This document shows, one piece after another, positions 16,174 through 24,942 of a stretch of 64,000 nt of DNA. A program made the position numbers and the translations under genes. A model generated the notes under the pieces. The model worked only from the letters and a program-made list of their open reading frames with translations. It searched no databases and had not been told where the DNA came from. The stretch covers positions 992,001 to 1,056,000 of the forward strand of contig NZ_OZ253573.1 of NCBI RefSeq assembly GCF_965262965.1, read 5' to 3'. This DNA comes from Poriferisodalis sp965262965 (GTDB lineage: Bacteria > Actinomycetota > Acidimicrobiia > Acidimicrobiales > Poriferisodalaceae). Each line of letters starts with the position of its first letter. Position 1 is the first letter of the stretch.

Positions 16174-17787
16174 ATGAGCGATTCCCGCCAGAGCGAAGTG
16201 GCGGTGCTGGGTGCTGGGGTGTCGGGCATCTACCAGATCAAGCGCCTCGTGGACCTCGGCATCGACGCCGTGGTCCTCGAAGCCGAGGACGACCTCGGCG
16301 GCACCTGGCACCGCAACCGCTACCCGGGCTGCCGGTTCGACTCCGAGAGCTACACCTACGGCTACTCGTTCTCCAAAGAACTGCTGGACGAATGGCACTG
16401 GAAGGAGCGCTTCAGCTCCCAGCCCGAGAACCTGCGCTACCTGAACTACGTGGCCGACAAGTTCGACTTGCGCCGCCACATGCGCTTCAACAAGCGGGTC
16501 GAAGCCATGACGTGGGACGAGAGCGAACGCCGCTGGCACCTCTCGCTCGCCGACGGCGACACCCACACCGCTCGCTTCGTGGTCACCAGCCTCGGTCCGC
16601 TGTCGGCACCGACCCTGCCTGCCTACCCCGGCATGGACGAGTTCGAAGGCCCGTCATTTCACACGTTCTTCTGGCCCAACGAACCCGTGGAGCTCGCCGG
16701 GCAGCGCGTCGGCGTCATCGGCACCGGGGCCACCGGCATTCAGGTGATCGGCGAGATCGCAGACAAGGTCAGCGAGCTCAAGGTGTTCCAGCGCCGGCCC
16801 AACTGGAGCACGCCGCTGAACAACTCCCCCATCTCCGAAGCAGAGATGGACGCAATCCGCGATCGCTACGACGAGATCTTCGCCAACTGCGCTGCCTCGC
16901 CCCAAGGATTCGAGCACGTGCCCCGCTGGGGATTCTGGGACATGACCGCCGCCGAGCGCCGCGAGCTGTGGGATGAGCTGTACACCCGGTCTGGTTTCGC
17001 CATCCTGGCGGGCAACTTCGCTGAGATCTTCGTGGACGAGGCCGCGAACCGGGAGATGTCGGAGTACATCGCCGACCGGATCCGCCAACGGGTCCACGAC
17101 CCTGCCGTGGCGGAGAAGCTCATCCCCACCGACCACGGCTTCGGACTGCAGCGGCTGCCGCTGGAGACCGACTACTTCGAGGCCTACAACCGCCCCAACG
17201 TTGAGCTGGTGGATCTGTCGGAGACACCCATCGAACGCCTGACCGCAACCGGCATCCAAACCGCCGACCGCCACTACGACTTGGACCTGATCGTCTACGC
17301 CACCGGCTTCGACGCCATTACCGGGGCATTCGACCGGGTGGACATCCGCGGAGTCGACGGCACCTCGCTCGGCGAGAAATGGCGTGACGGACCCAGCACA
17401 TACTGCGGCCTGCTGTCGCACGGTTTCCCCAACATGGCGATGGTGGCCGGACCCCAGAGCGTGTCGGGCTCCACAAACTTCCCACGGGCCATCGAGGGCG
17501 GCGTCGACTGGGTGACGGGATTGCTCGAATACCTGCGCGAGCACGGATACAGCCGGGTGGAGGCGCAGCCCGAGGCCGAGCAGGAATGGGTGGACGAGGT
17601 GATGCGGTTCCACGAACGGCTGCTGTTCCGGCGCAGCAAGGGCTGGTTCACCGGCTACAACTCCAATGTCGCCGGCCACGAGGAAGGCAACGTCCGCTAT
17701 CAGGCCTACTTCGGCGGGGCCACCCGCTACACCGCCAAGGTCACCGAGCTTGCTGCGAACGGCTACCCCGGCCTCACTATGGCCTGA
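16174..17787 (+). CDS. Baeyer-Villiger monooxygenase (type I, FAD/NADPH)
   Basis: A 537-residue flavoprotein. FAD-binding GAGVSG begins at about residue 13, with DDLGGTWHRNRYPGCRFDSES after it. The type I BVMO fingerprint FxGxxxHxxxWP is perfect (Phe157, Gly159, His163, Trp167, Pro168). The NADPH-binding GTGATG lies near residue 190 and the ATGFD motif near 375. Such enzymes insert oxygen next to a ketone using NADPH and O2, giving an ester or lactone. The size and motifs are those of the cyclohexanone/phenylacetone group. It stands 254 bp upstream of the Rieske oxygenase operon in the same direction and may serve the same pathway. The ketone substrate cannot be read. Confidence 0.92.
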   Translation: MSDSRQSEVAVLGAGVSGIYQIKRLVDLGIDAVVLEAEDDLGGTWHRNRYPGCRFDSESYTYGYSFSKELLDEWHWKERFSSQPENLRYLNYVADKFDLRRHMRFNKRVEAMTWDESERRWHLSLADGDTHTARFVVTSLGPLSAPTLPAYPGMDEFEGPSFHTFFWPNEPVELAGQRVGVIGTGATGIQVIGEIADKVSELKVFQRRPNWSTPLNNSPISEAEMDAIRDRYDEIFANCAASPQGFEHVPRWGFWDMTAAERRELWDELYTRSGFAILAGNFAEIFVDEAANREMSEYIADRIRQRVHDPAVAEKLIPTDHGFGLQRLPLETDYFEAYNRPNVELVDLSETPIERLTATGIQTADRHYDLDLIVYATGFDAITGAFDRVDIRGVDGTSLGEKWRDGPSTYCGLLSHGFPNMAMVAGPQSVSGSTNFPRAIEGGVDWVTGLLEYLREHGYSRVEAQPEAEQEWVDEVMRFHERLLFRRSKGWFTGYNSNVAGHEEGNVRYQAYFGGATRYTAKVTELAANGYPGLTMA

Positions 17788-18041
17788 ACCGTCCCGGCAG
17801 GTGCGCGCGCCACAGAGGATTCCTCTCCTACCCAGTAGCGGTTTGAACTGGGTCGCACTTCCTCGGGTCGCCTGAGCAATCGAGCCAAGGACTTACACTC
17901 GCTTCGGAGCGCCACGGCCGACAGCCCACAGGGCCCGGACGGTGGGAGTGACGTTCGCCATGGCGGTAGCTGATGTCCTGCTACGTTTCGGATAGCGGCG
18001 TGAATTTCACAATGCGGAACCGTGGGGAATGGAGGGACGTG

Positions 18042-19175
18042 ATGTCCGATTCGTCCGAGGTAGATCCGGCAGGGACCAGGGTCGCGTTGGACCAGGCGAC
18101 CCATGCGCCGGGCGCGATCTATGCCAGCCCGGAGATCTTCCGTCGCGAGGTGGCCGAGTACTTCAAACGCGAATGGCTCTACGTGGGACGGGTCGAGGAG
18201 CTGGCCGATCCCGGCGACTACATGGCGCTGCGCCTGGTTGGCGAGCCCATACTGCTCTCGCGCGATCGAGACGGTCAGCTGCACGCCAGCTACAACATGT
18301 GTGTCCACCGAGGTGTCGAGATTGCATACGGATCGGGCAATCTCAAGGCGTTCAGCTGCCCGTACCACGGCTGGGTATACGGCCTCGACGGCCAGCTGAA
18401 GGGGGCCGCCTACATGGCCGAGACCAAGGGCTTCGACGTCGCCGATTGCGCCCTGACACCACTGCGGCTCGACGTCTGGCGGGGCAACATCTTCATCAAC
18501 TTCGATCACGATGCCGGGCCGCTGGCTGACGCGATGGCCGGGATCGACGAGGAGTTCTCTTTCCTCGGGTGGGAGAAATGCCGCCTGGGCAACAAGATCG
18601 AAATCGACCTCGCGTGCAACTGGAAGTTCATACACGAGAACTTGATGGACTTCTACCACGTCGGGGTGCTGCACGCGGACAGCTTCGGCGCCAACTTCAA
18701 GTTCGAGCCCGACCACGTGAACGTCAAACCCGACGGCGGTCTTTCGATCTTTTACGATGCCGGCCCTCCCACGCCGGGGGCCGAGCCGCTGCTGGGCAAA
18801 ATGCCGTGGCTTACCGACAGGCCGCACAGTTTTGCCTGCACTGCGTTCACTTCGCCCAACCTGACATTTTTCGGCCGCATCGATTGCATTCGGCCGATGA
18901 TCTCGTGGCCGATCGACGAGGGCCGCACCCGGGTGGTCGTCTACCACTTGTTTCCCGAGGAGTTCTTCGACAGGCCGGACTTCGCCGAGACGCTGAAGAT
19001 CTACCACGACTATCAGATCCTGGTGCTCGAAGAAGACCGGCTCATGATCGAGTCGATGCAACAGGCGATGAGTTCACCCGCCTACCGGCCCGGGCGTATG
19101 AGCACCCTGGAGAAGGGCGTTCACAACTTCCTCAACGGCTATCTGGACCGCGTGATCGGTGGAGCGACCCCATGA
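18042..19175 (+). CDS. Rieske aromatic-ring-hydroxylating oxygenase, alpha subunit
   Basis: A 377-residue protein. The Rieske 2Fe-2S site is Cys87-x-His89 (CVHRG) and Cys106-x2-His109 (CPYHGW). The mononuclear iron site is in NLMDFYHVGVLH (His206, His211), with the bridging Asp203. The third iron ligand should be an acidic residue in the late EEDRLMIESM helix. Start ATG 18042 follows GGAGG at 18031-18035; an earlier in-frame ATG at 17973 lacks a ribosome site. It shares ATGA with the next gene. The enzyme would dihydroxylate, hydroxylate or demethylate a substrate with electrons from a ferredoxin and reductase not encoded in this window. No small beta subunit is present, as in Rieske monooxygenases and alpha-only oxygenases. 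Confidence 0.9.
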   Translation: MSDSSEVDPAGTRVALDQATHAPGAIYASPEIFRREVAEYFKREWLYVGRVEELADPGDYMALRLVGEPILLSRDRDGQLHASYNMCVHRGVEIAYGSGNLKAFSCPYHGWVYGLDGQLKGAAYMAETKGFDVADCALTPLRLDVWRGNIFINFDHDAGPLADAMAGIDEEFSFLGWEKCRLGNKIEIDLACNWKFIHENLMDFYHVGVLHADSFGANFKFEPDHVNVKPDGGLSIFYDAGPPTPGAEPLLGKMPWLTDRPHSFACTAFTSPNLTFFGRIDCIRPMISWPIDEGRTRVVVYHLFPEEFFDRPDFAETLKIYHDYQILVLEEDRLMIESMQQAMSSPAYRPGRMSTLEKGVHNFLNGYLDRVIGGATP

Positions 19176-20200
19176 CGGCCGCTGTTGCCGGCGCAGCCGA
19201 CGTGCTGATGCGCGACTACATGGCGCTGGAGCCGAACGAGACCGTCCTGATCACCGCCGACACCGACAGCGACGAGGTGGTGTGGCAGGCGGTACTCCAA
19301 GCATCACTGCTCGCCGGTGCCAATGCATCGGTCATGTTGATCCCGCCGCTTCCGTTTCAAGGCCGCCTTGCCGACCCGTACCTCACCCCGGCCGTTTCGG
19401 CCGCAGCGCTGGCCGCCGATGTGTGGATCGATCTCACGTTCCCCTACCTCGCCGGCTCGGAGCTTCACGATCAGGCGATGGAGGGCGAACACATCCGCTA
19501 TCTGCTGGGTGCCGACCTGAACGCCGGGGGCCTGTTGAGGCTGTTCGGGCGGGTCGATCTCGACCAGTACTTCGCGGTACACCATGGGTTTGACGCGCTG
19601 GTGAACGAAGCGGTCGGCAAGACCGTGCGCATCACGGACAACGCCGGCACCGACGTGAGCTTCGTTCTCGGGCAGCGTGGATTCGACAAGCCGCGACGAG
19701 CCGACAAACCAGGGACGGTCTTGGTGCCGGGGCAATGCACGTTGTTCCCCGATGTCGAAACGGTGAAGGGGCGCATCGAGGTCGGAGCCATCTTCCACGA
19801 GTACTACACACCGCTCGCTGTACCCATGACCCTCGAGATCGATGGCCGCATTCGGGCCATTGCGGGCGGAGGCAATGAGCGATTTGTCGCCGATCGAGCG
19901 CTGCGGCGGGCGGGTTCGGACGGCGACTACGGATATGTCATTCACTTCACCCACGGCATCCATCCCACGGCCCGAGTCACCGGCGACTCGTTCATCGAGG
20001 ACACCCGTGCCCAGGGCAACAACGCCATCGGCATGGGCATGCCGTGGTGGGACCCCGGCGGCGGTGAGAACCACCCCGACGCTGTCTTGTTCTTGCACAC
20101 CATCGACATCGATGGTCGACGTGTCGTCGAAGACGGCGCCATCGTGGGCCCTGAGTCGCTGGTGGCTCTCGCGGCCGAGCTGCAGCCCGTCGTCGGCTGA
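19172..20200 (+). CDS. M29-like / NicX-like metalloprotein (possible ring-cleaving dioxygenase)
   Basis: A 342-residue protein of the aminopeptidase M29-like superfamily. That group also contains 2,5-dihydroxypyridine 5,6-dioxygenase (NicX), which opens a pyridine ring with Fe(II) and O2. Family segments include GKTVRITDNAGTDVSFVLG, a PGTVLVPGQ turn, ITLEID-like LEIDGRIRAIAGG, and GYVIHFTHGIHPTARVTG with candidate metal-binding His and Glu. It overlaps the oxygenase gene by 4 bp and is 6 bp from the molybdenum hydroxylase genes. Operon partners point to a catabolic ring-opening or hydrolysis role rather than peptide cleavage, but sequence alone does not settle this. An amide or peptide hydrolase remains possible. 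Confidence 0.65.
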   Translation: MTAAVAGAADVLMRDYMALEPNETVLITADTDSDEVVWQAVLQASLLAGANASVMLIPPLPFQGRLADPYLTPAVSAAALAADVWIDLTFPYLAGSELHDQAMEGEHIRYLLGADLNAGGLLRLFGRVDLDQYFAVHHGFDALVNEAVGKTVRITDNAGTDVSFVLGQRGFDKPRRADKPGTVLVPGQCTLFPDVETVKGRIEVGAIFHEYYTPLAVPMTLEIDGRIRAIAGGGNERFVADRALRRAGSDGDYGYVIHFTHGIHPTARVTGDSFIEDTRAQGNNAIGMGMPWWDPGGGENHPDAVLFLHTIDIDGRRVVEDGAIVGPESLVALAAELQPVVG

Positions 20201-20206
20201 GTCTCC

Positions 20207-21064
20207 ATGAAACCCGCTCCGTTCTCGTTTGTTGCTCCCGAGTCGCTCGACGCGGTGGTCCGAGTCATGGCCGAGTACGGCGATGACGCTCGGATTCTCG
20301 CAGGCGGCCAGAGCCTGGTTCCGCTCATGAATCTCCGGCTGGCCCGACCCGAGGTGCTCGTGTCGATCAACCGCTGTCGAGAGCTCGACTACATCGCGCT
20401 CTCGGACGATCGCCTCGTCGTCGGTGCGCTCGTGCGCCAGATCGATGCCGAGACCAACCCGCTGGTCGAAGCCGAGTGCCCGTTGTTGGCCAAGGCGCTC
20501 CCCCACGTCGGGCTGCCCGCCACGCGCAACCGTGGCACCGTCTGCGGCAGTCTGGCCCACTGCGACCCGCTAGCCGAGTTGCCGGCCGTTGCGCTCGCGT
20601 TGGAGGCCGAGCTGGTGCTCACGAGTGCCGTCGGCGAACGTCGGGTTCCGGCCCAAGACTTCTTCGTAGCTGAAATGACCACCAGCATCGAGACAGGTGA
20701 GGTCATTTCGGCGGTCACGTTCAGACGCCAGGATCCAAGCGAGCGAAGCGCCCTGGCTGAAGTCTCGAACGGGGGCCACGTGTTCCCGGTGGGCGGGGTC
20801 GCACTGCGGTGGGCCAGCGTGGACGGCGTCTGCACGATGGCACGCATCGCGGCGTTCGGCGTTGGGTCGGCGGCCCAGCGTTTGATCGACGCCGAGGGCG
20901 CGCTGGTCGGCTCCGACCTCGGCCCGCCGGCAATCGCAGCCGCCGTCGCGGCGGCCCGCGGTGCAGTCAATCCGACCGGCGACATCGCCGCCGACGCCGA
21001 GTACCGACGACACCTCGTCGGCGTCCTTGTTGAACGCGGCCTGCTGGAAGGGGAGGCTCCATGA
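20207..21064 (+). CDS. Molybdenum hydroxylase FAD-binding subunit (CoxM-like)
   Basis: A 285-residue medium subunit of a xanthine-dehydrogenase-family enzyme. FAD-binding motifs are ILAGGQSLVPLMNLRLARPE near residue 30 and the GLPATRNRGTVCGSLAHCDPLAEL loop near residue 100, which holds the isoalloxazine ring. The C-terminal CO-dehydrogenase flavoprotein domain follows (ALRWASVDG, GSAAQRLIDAE). It passes electrons from the iron-sulfur subunit to FAD and on to an acceptor. Its ATG is 6 bp after the NicX-like stop and its own stop shares ATGA with the small subunit. Confidence 0.93.
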   Translation: MKPAPFSFVAPESLDAVVRVMAEYGDDARILAGGQSLVPLMNLRLARPEVLVSINRCRELDYIALSDDRLVVGALVRQIDAETNPLVEAECPLLAKALPHVGLPATRNRGTVCGSLAHCDPLAELPAVALALEAELVLTSAVGERRVPAQDFFVAEMTTSIETGEVISAVTFRRQDPSERSALAEVSNGGHVFPVGGVALRWASVDGVCTMARIAAFGVGSAAQRLIDAEGALVGSDLGPPAIAAAVAAARGAVNPTGDIAADAEYRRHLVGVLVERGLLEGEAP

Positions 21065-21549
21065 CAGACGAGTACCAGGTGACCGTCACCGTCAACGGGC
21101 GACGCCGAGAATGCCGTGTGGAGGCTCGGCGGTTGCTCGCCGACTTCCTGCGACACGATCTCGGCCTAACCGGCACCCACATCGGCTGTGAGCAAGGAGT
21201 GTGCGGTGCATGCACGGTGTTGCTCGACGGCCGCACCGCCCGCAGCTGCCTGCACTTCGCTGTGGCGGTTGACGGATCGGACATCCGCACCGTGGAAGAC
21301 CTCGCAGGCCTCGATGAGCTCCATCCGATCCAAGAGATGTTCCACCAAAAACATGCCCTCCAGTGCGGTTTCTGCACGCCGGGATTCCTGCTCACGGCGG
21401 TCGAGCTGCTGGAACGCAACGCCGACCCCGACGAGGCCACCATCCGGGAGGCACTGATGAACAACGTCTGTCGCTGCACCGGCTACGCCAACATCGTCGA
21501 TGCGATAGCTGAGGCCGCGGTGGAGCTGCGACGAGGGCAGCGAGCATGA
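21061..21549 (+). CDS. Molybdenum hydroxylase 2Fe-2S subunit (CoxS-like)
   Basis: A 162-residue small subunit with two 2Fe-2S sites. The plant-ferredoxin-like cluster is bound by GCEQGVCGACTVLLDG plus a downstream SCLHFAVAV Cys, and the helical-domain cluster by QCGFCTPGF and CRCTGYANIV. The length and motif order are standard. It relays electrons from the molybdenum centre to the FAD subunit. Both ends overlap neighbours by 4 bp, giving stoichiometric translation of the three subunits. Confidence 0.95.
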   Translation: MTDEYQVTVTVNGRRRECRVEARRLLADFLRHDLGLTGTHIGCEQGVCGACTVLLDGRTARSCLHFAVAVDGSDIRTVEDLAGLDELHPIQEMFHQKHALQCGFCTPGFLLTAVELLERNADPDEATIREALMNNVCRCTGYANIVDAIAEAAVELRRGQRA

Positions 21550-23939
21550 GCAGCGACCGGCAAGGCGCTGTTGGGCACGGCGTTGTTGGGCACGGCGTTG
21601 TTGGGCAGAGTGTCTTGCGTCGAGAGGACGACTACCTCCTACGAGGCCAGGGCCGCTTCGTCGACGATCTGCCCGCGCCGATCAACACCCTGCACCTTGC
21701 CTTCGTGCTCAGCCCGTACGCCCACGCCCGAATCTTGTCGATCGACGTGAGCGAGGCGCGCGCGCTCGACGGCGTGGTCGACGTCCTCACCGGCGAGGAT
21801 CTGGCAGCCCTGGTGAAGCCGATCGCCGCTCAGATCGAGCTGCCCGGCTACCACCTCAACAGCCGCGACGTGCTGGCTGTCGGCGAAGTGCGGTTTGCGG
21901 GCGAGGCGGTGGCCGTGGTCGTGGCCGAGAGCCAGTACCTCGCCGAAGACGGCATCGAGCTGGTCCACGTCGACTACGAGCCGCTTCCTGTGGTCGTGGG
22001 GATCGAAGAAGCGACCGATCCCGCCGCCCCGCAGGTCAATCCGACAGTGCCGGGCAACGTCTACTACGAGGGTCGATTCAGAACCGATGGCGTGGCCGCT
22101 GGTTTCGAAGCGGCGGCCCATGTCATCTCCGAAGACTTCCGCTCGAACCGTGTGACCGCTGTTCCGATTGAACCCCGAGGGTGTCTTGCTGTGCCCGAGC
22201 AGGCGGGCAACCTTGTCTTCTACTCCTCGACCCAGATACACCATCTTCTACGGACTGCCCTAGCCGAGTTCCTCGACGTTTCAGAGTCAACCCTGCGGGT
22301 CGTGGTTCCCGATGTCGGCGGCGGATTCGGCATCAAGGCGGCCCTCTACCCCGAAGAGTTCGTCTGCGCCGCGCTCGCCCTGCGTTTGCGCCGGCCCGTG
22401 AAGTGGATTCAGGACCGGTACGGAGCCCTGCTCACCGATGTACACGCCCGTGACAACCGCTACCGGGTTGAGGCCGCGGTCGATGATGACGGCATCGTCC
22501 TCGCGCTCAGGGCCGAGATTCGAACCAATGGCGGCGCCTACTCAGCGTTGCCCTTCGGCTGCACCCTGGAGACCACTGGTGGCGCCCGCATGATCGTTGG
22601 GCCGTACCGGATCGAGGAGTACGAGTACACGGCCACCGCCGTCGCAACCCACACCGCGCCGGTGTTGGCCTATAGGGGCGTGGCCCAACCGGTTTGCTTC
22701 ATGGCGATCGAGGGCATCATGGACCGAATTGCCCGCCGGCTCGAGCTCGATCCAGCTGAGGTTCGGCTGAGAAACATGGTGCCCACCTCAGAGCTCCCGT
22801 GGACCAACGTCGTCGGTGTCCGCTACGACACAGGCAGTTTCATAGAGTCGCTCAACCAAGCGATGGAGATGGCGAAATACGATGAGTTCCGCGCCCGCCA
22901 GGCTCAGGGCCGACTCGTCGACGGCAAGTACCGGGGCATCGGTATCTGCAGTTTCACGGAGGTGAGCGGGACGGGAGCCCCAGGGTGGCGTGCCCGCGGG
23001 CTGACCCGTCTACCCGGGTTCGACAGCGGGACGGTGAAGGTGGAGCCCACCGGCAAGGTGACGGCCTTCGTGAGCCACGCTCATTCGGGGCAAGGCCACT
23101 TCACGACGTTCGCGCAGGTCGTCGCCGACGAGCTCGGGGCCCGATTGGAGGATGTGACTGTCTTCGAGGGCGACACCGCCGCCGGGCCCTACGGCACGAA
23201 CACCTTCGCCAGCCGCAGCGCAGTCACGGGCGGCGGAGCGCTGGTGCGGGCGTCGGAGAAGGCCAGGCTGAAGCTGGCGCGGATCGCAGCGTTCATGCTC
23301 GAGTCCACGCCCGAAGACATCGTGGTCTCCGACGGCCAGATGTACGTCGCTGGCGTGCCTAGCCGAGCGCTCACATTCGGGGAGGTCGCCGAGACGGCTT
23401 ACGCGATGAACACATTCGACCTCCCCGAAGGCGAGAGCTTTGGCATCGAGGAGACCGACTTCTACGACCCGCCCCTTGTCACGATGGCCAATGCCACCCA
23501 CATTGCACAGGTGGCTGTCGATGCCGGAGACGGGACAGTCGACATCGAGGGCTACACCGTCGTACACGACTGCGGTCGCATCATCAACCCGATGATCGTC
23601 GATGGTCAGGTGATGGGCGGTGTGGCACAAGGCATCGGCGAGGCGCTCATGGAAGAGTTTGTGTACGACCCCGACGGCCAGGTCCGCACGGCGACTCTGG
23701 CCGACTATCTCCTGCCCAGCTCGGTGGACGTTCCCAACTTCCAGATCGCTCACATCGAGTCTCCGTCGATCGATGCCGTCGGTGGGTTCAAGGGCGTGGG
23801 GGAAGGCGGTGTGATCGGAGCCGTACCCGCGCTCGTCAACGCAGTCGCCGACGCTCTGTTCGATCTCGACGTCAACGTCAACACCAAGCCACTTCGACCC
23901 GCGCTGCTGTCAGGCCTCATTCGAGAGGCCGGAGGGTGA
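21546..23939 (+). CDS. Molybdenum hydroxylase large (molybdopterin) subunit (CoxL-like)
   Basis: A 797-residue large subunit of the xanthine dehydrogenase family that binds molybdopterin cytosine dinucleotide. It hydroxylates a carbon next to nitrogen or an aldehyde with water as oxygen source. The active-site loop is AYRGV (375-379), not the AYRCSFR of true aerobic CO dehydrogenase. The catalytic Glu753 lies in GVGEGGVIG. Other motifs are DVGGGFGIKAALYPEE and HDCGRIINPM. The N-terminus holds a threefold 5-residue repeat (GHGVV), encoded by a 15-bp tandem repeat, just before the QSVLRREDD start of the conserved domain. With the Rieske and NicX-like partners the substrate is plausibly an N-heteroaromatic ring or an aromatic aldehyde. 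Confidence 0.93.
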   Translation: MSSDRQGAVGHGVVGHGVVGQSVLRREDDYLLRGQGRFVDDLPAPINTLHLAFVLSPYAHARILSIDVSEARALDGVVDVLTGEDLAALVKPIAAQIELPGYHLNSRDVLAVGEVRFAGEAVAVVVAESQYLAEDGIELVHVDYEPLPVVVGIEEATDPAAPQVNPTVPGNVYYEGRFRTDGVAAGFEAAAHVISEDFRSNRVTAVPIEPRGCLAVPEQAGNLVFYSSTQIHHLLRTALAEFLDVSESTLRVVVPDVGGGFGIKAALYPEEFVCAALALRLRRPVKWIQDRYGALLTDVHARDNRYRVEAAVDDDGIVLALRAEIRTNGGAYSALPFGCTLETTGGARMIVGPYRIEEYEYTATAVATHTAPVLAYRGVAQPVCFMAIEGIMDRIARRLELDPAEVRLRNMVPTSELPWTNVVGVRYDTGSFIESLNQAMEMAKYDEFRARQAQGRLVDGKYRGIGICSFTEVSGTGAPGWRARGLTRLPGFDSGTVKVEPTGKVTAFVSHAHSGQGHFTTFAQVVADELGARLEDVTVFEGDTAAGPYGTNTFASRSAVTGGGALVRASEKARLKLARIAAFMLESTPEDIVVSDGQMYVAGVPSRALTFGEVAETAYAMNTFDLPEGESFGIEETDFYDPPLVTMANATHIAQVAVDAGDGTVDIEGYTVVHDCGRIINPMIVDGQVMGGVAQGIGEALMEEFVYDPDGQVRTATLADYLLPSSVDVPNFQIAHIESPSIDAVGGFKGVGEGGVIGAVPALVNAVADALFDLDVNVNTKPLRPALLSGLIREAGG
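21565..21609. repeat. 15-bp tandem repeat, three copies, in the coxL-like start region
   Basis: GCGTTGTTGGGCACG units lie at 21565-21579, 21580-21594 and 21595-21609; the first and last differ by one or a few bases. Being a multiple of three they add five residues each and keep the frame. They sit between the start codon and the first conserved residues, where extra length is tolerated. Confidence 0.85.
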
Positions 23940-24730
23940 CTGCGGCTGCGGCCAGCCAAGGGGTGAAGTCCATCGAGGTTGGTGCCCGGGTGCTGGCCGC
24001 GCTCGCCGAGGCTCCCGGTGCCCTCCCCCTCGGCGAGCTTGCGTCGCGGGCTGACATGATGCCCCCCAAGGCGCACCGATATCTCGTCAGCCTGATCCGC
24101 TGCGACCTCGTGCTCCAGGATCCGATCACCGGTCGCTACGATCTCGGCCCCGGCGCGTTGCAGTTGGGCTTGGCCGGTCTGCGGCGGCTTGACGCGGTTC
24201 GCTTCGCGACCGACGCGTTGGTCGAGCTCAACCAACGCCTCGATGTAACCACCGCGCTCTCGGTGTGGGGCCAGCACGGGCCGGTGATCATTGGCTGGCG
24301 CGATGCCAGCGAGGTCGTTCACTGCAACTTGCACATCGGTTCCGTGCTGCCGCTCATCGGAACGGCAACCGGCAGGATCTTCTTAGCCTATGAGCCAGGG
24401 AGAATGATTGACGGCAGGGTCGCCGAAGAGCTCGAACGGCTGGCGGGTTCTCCTCTTGGTGATCGCTTTGGTGATGCTGGCGCGGTGCGGGAGCTGATCG
24501 ATCAGGTTCGCCGAGAAGGGTTGGCCATCTCCCGCGGCGACTATTTGCCCGGGCTCAGCGCCGTCGCCGCACCGGTGTTCGATCATCAAGGTCGACTTGT
24601 TGCGTCGACCGCAGTTCTGGGTCGGAGTGGGACGATGGATGGTGTCGGCCCAGATTCCCCCGCAGCGGCTCTTCGCCAGGCGTCGGAGGAGATCTCCCAC
24701 AAACTCGGCTATTCCGCCACGTTCGACTGA
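23936..24730 (+). CDS. IclR-family transcriptional regulator
   Basis: A 264-residue regulator. The N-terminal winged helix reads KSIEVGARVLAALAEAPGALPLGELASRADMMPPKAHRYLVSLIR, broken here only by its wing (GRYDLGPGAL). The C-terminal effector domain shows the IclR pattern (PLIGTATGRIFLAY, then REGLAISRGDYLPGLSAVAAPVFDHQGRLVASTAVLG). Its GTG start overlaps the coxL-like stop (GTGA). As the last gene of the operon it probably controls the Rieske / molybdenum-hydroxylase cluster in response to an aromatic acid or intermediate. Whether it activates or represses cannot be told. Confidence 0.92.
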   Translation: MTAAAASQGVKSIEVGARVLAALAEAPGALPLGELASRADMMPPKAHRYLVSLIRCDLVLQDPITGRYDLGPGALQLGLAGLRRLDAVRFATDALVELNQRLDVTTALSVWGQHGPVIIGWRDASEVVHCNLHIGSVLPLIGTATGRIFLAYEPGRMIDGRVAEELERLAGSPLGDRFGDAGAVRELIDQVRREGLAISRGDYLPGLSAVAAPVFDHQGRLVASTAVLGRSGTMDGVGPDSPAAALRQASEEISHKLGYSATFD

Positions 24731-24778
24731 CGGCGCACGGCACCGTTGCGATGGTCAACGGAATCGGACGCCTGTTCG

Positions 24779-24862
24779 TGTCGGAGGGGGGACTTGAACC
24801 CCCACACCCTTTCGGGCACTAGATCCTTAATCTAGCGCGTCTGCCAATTCCGCCACTCCGAC
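24779..24862 (-). tRNA. tRNA-Leu, anticodon AAG
   Basis: The minus strand folds as a class II tRNA. The acceptor stem is GTCGGAG/CTCCGAC, the D-loop contains TTGGCAGA, the long variable arm is TGCCCGAAAGGGTG, and the T-loop is GGTTCAAGTCC. The anticodon stem CTAGA/TCTAG encloses the loop TTAAGGA, so positions 34-36 are AAG (reads CUU, and more codons if A34 is edited to inosine). G37 fits a Leu NAG isoacceptor. CCA is not encoded (discriminator A then CGA). Confidence 0.9.
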
Positions 24863-24942
24863 TGGACGCCCGCAAACGCTGCATGTGCAGGGATTTCGGG
24901 GCGCGTCAGCATAGCGCTGCTGTCTCGATTGTTCGATGGTGC

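Noticed and set aside
20207..23939. Aerobic carbon monoxide dehydrogenase (coxMSL)
   Set aside because: The large subunit has AYRGV rather than the AYRCSFR loop that binds the Mo-Cu centre, and no coxG/coxD-type accessory genes are present.
24779..24862. tRNA-Leu(UAA)
   Set aside because: The TTAA in the loop suggests it at first glance, but the 5-bp CTAGA/TCTAG stem fixes positions 34-36 as AAG.
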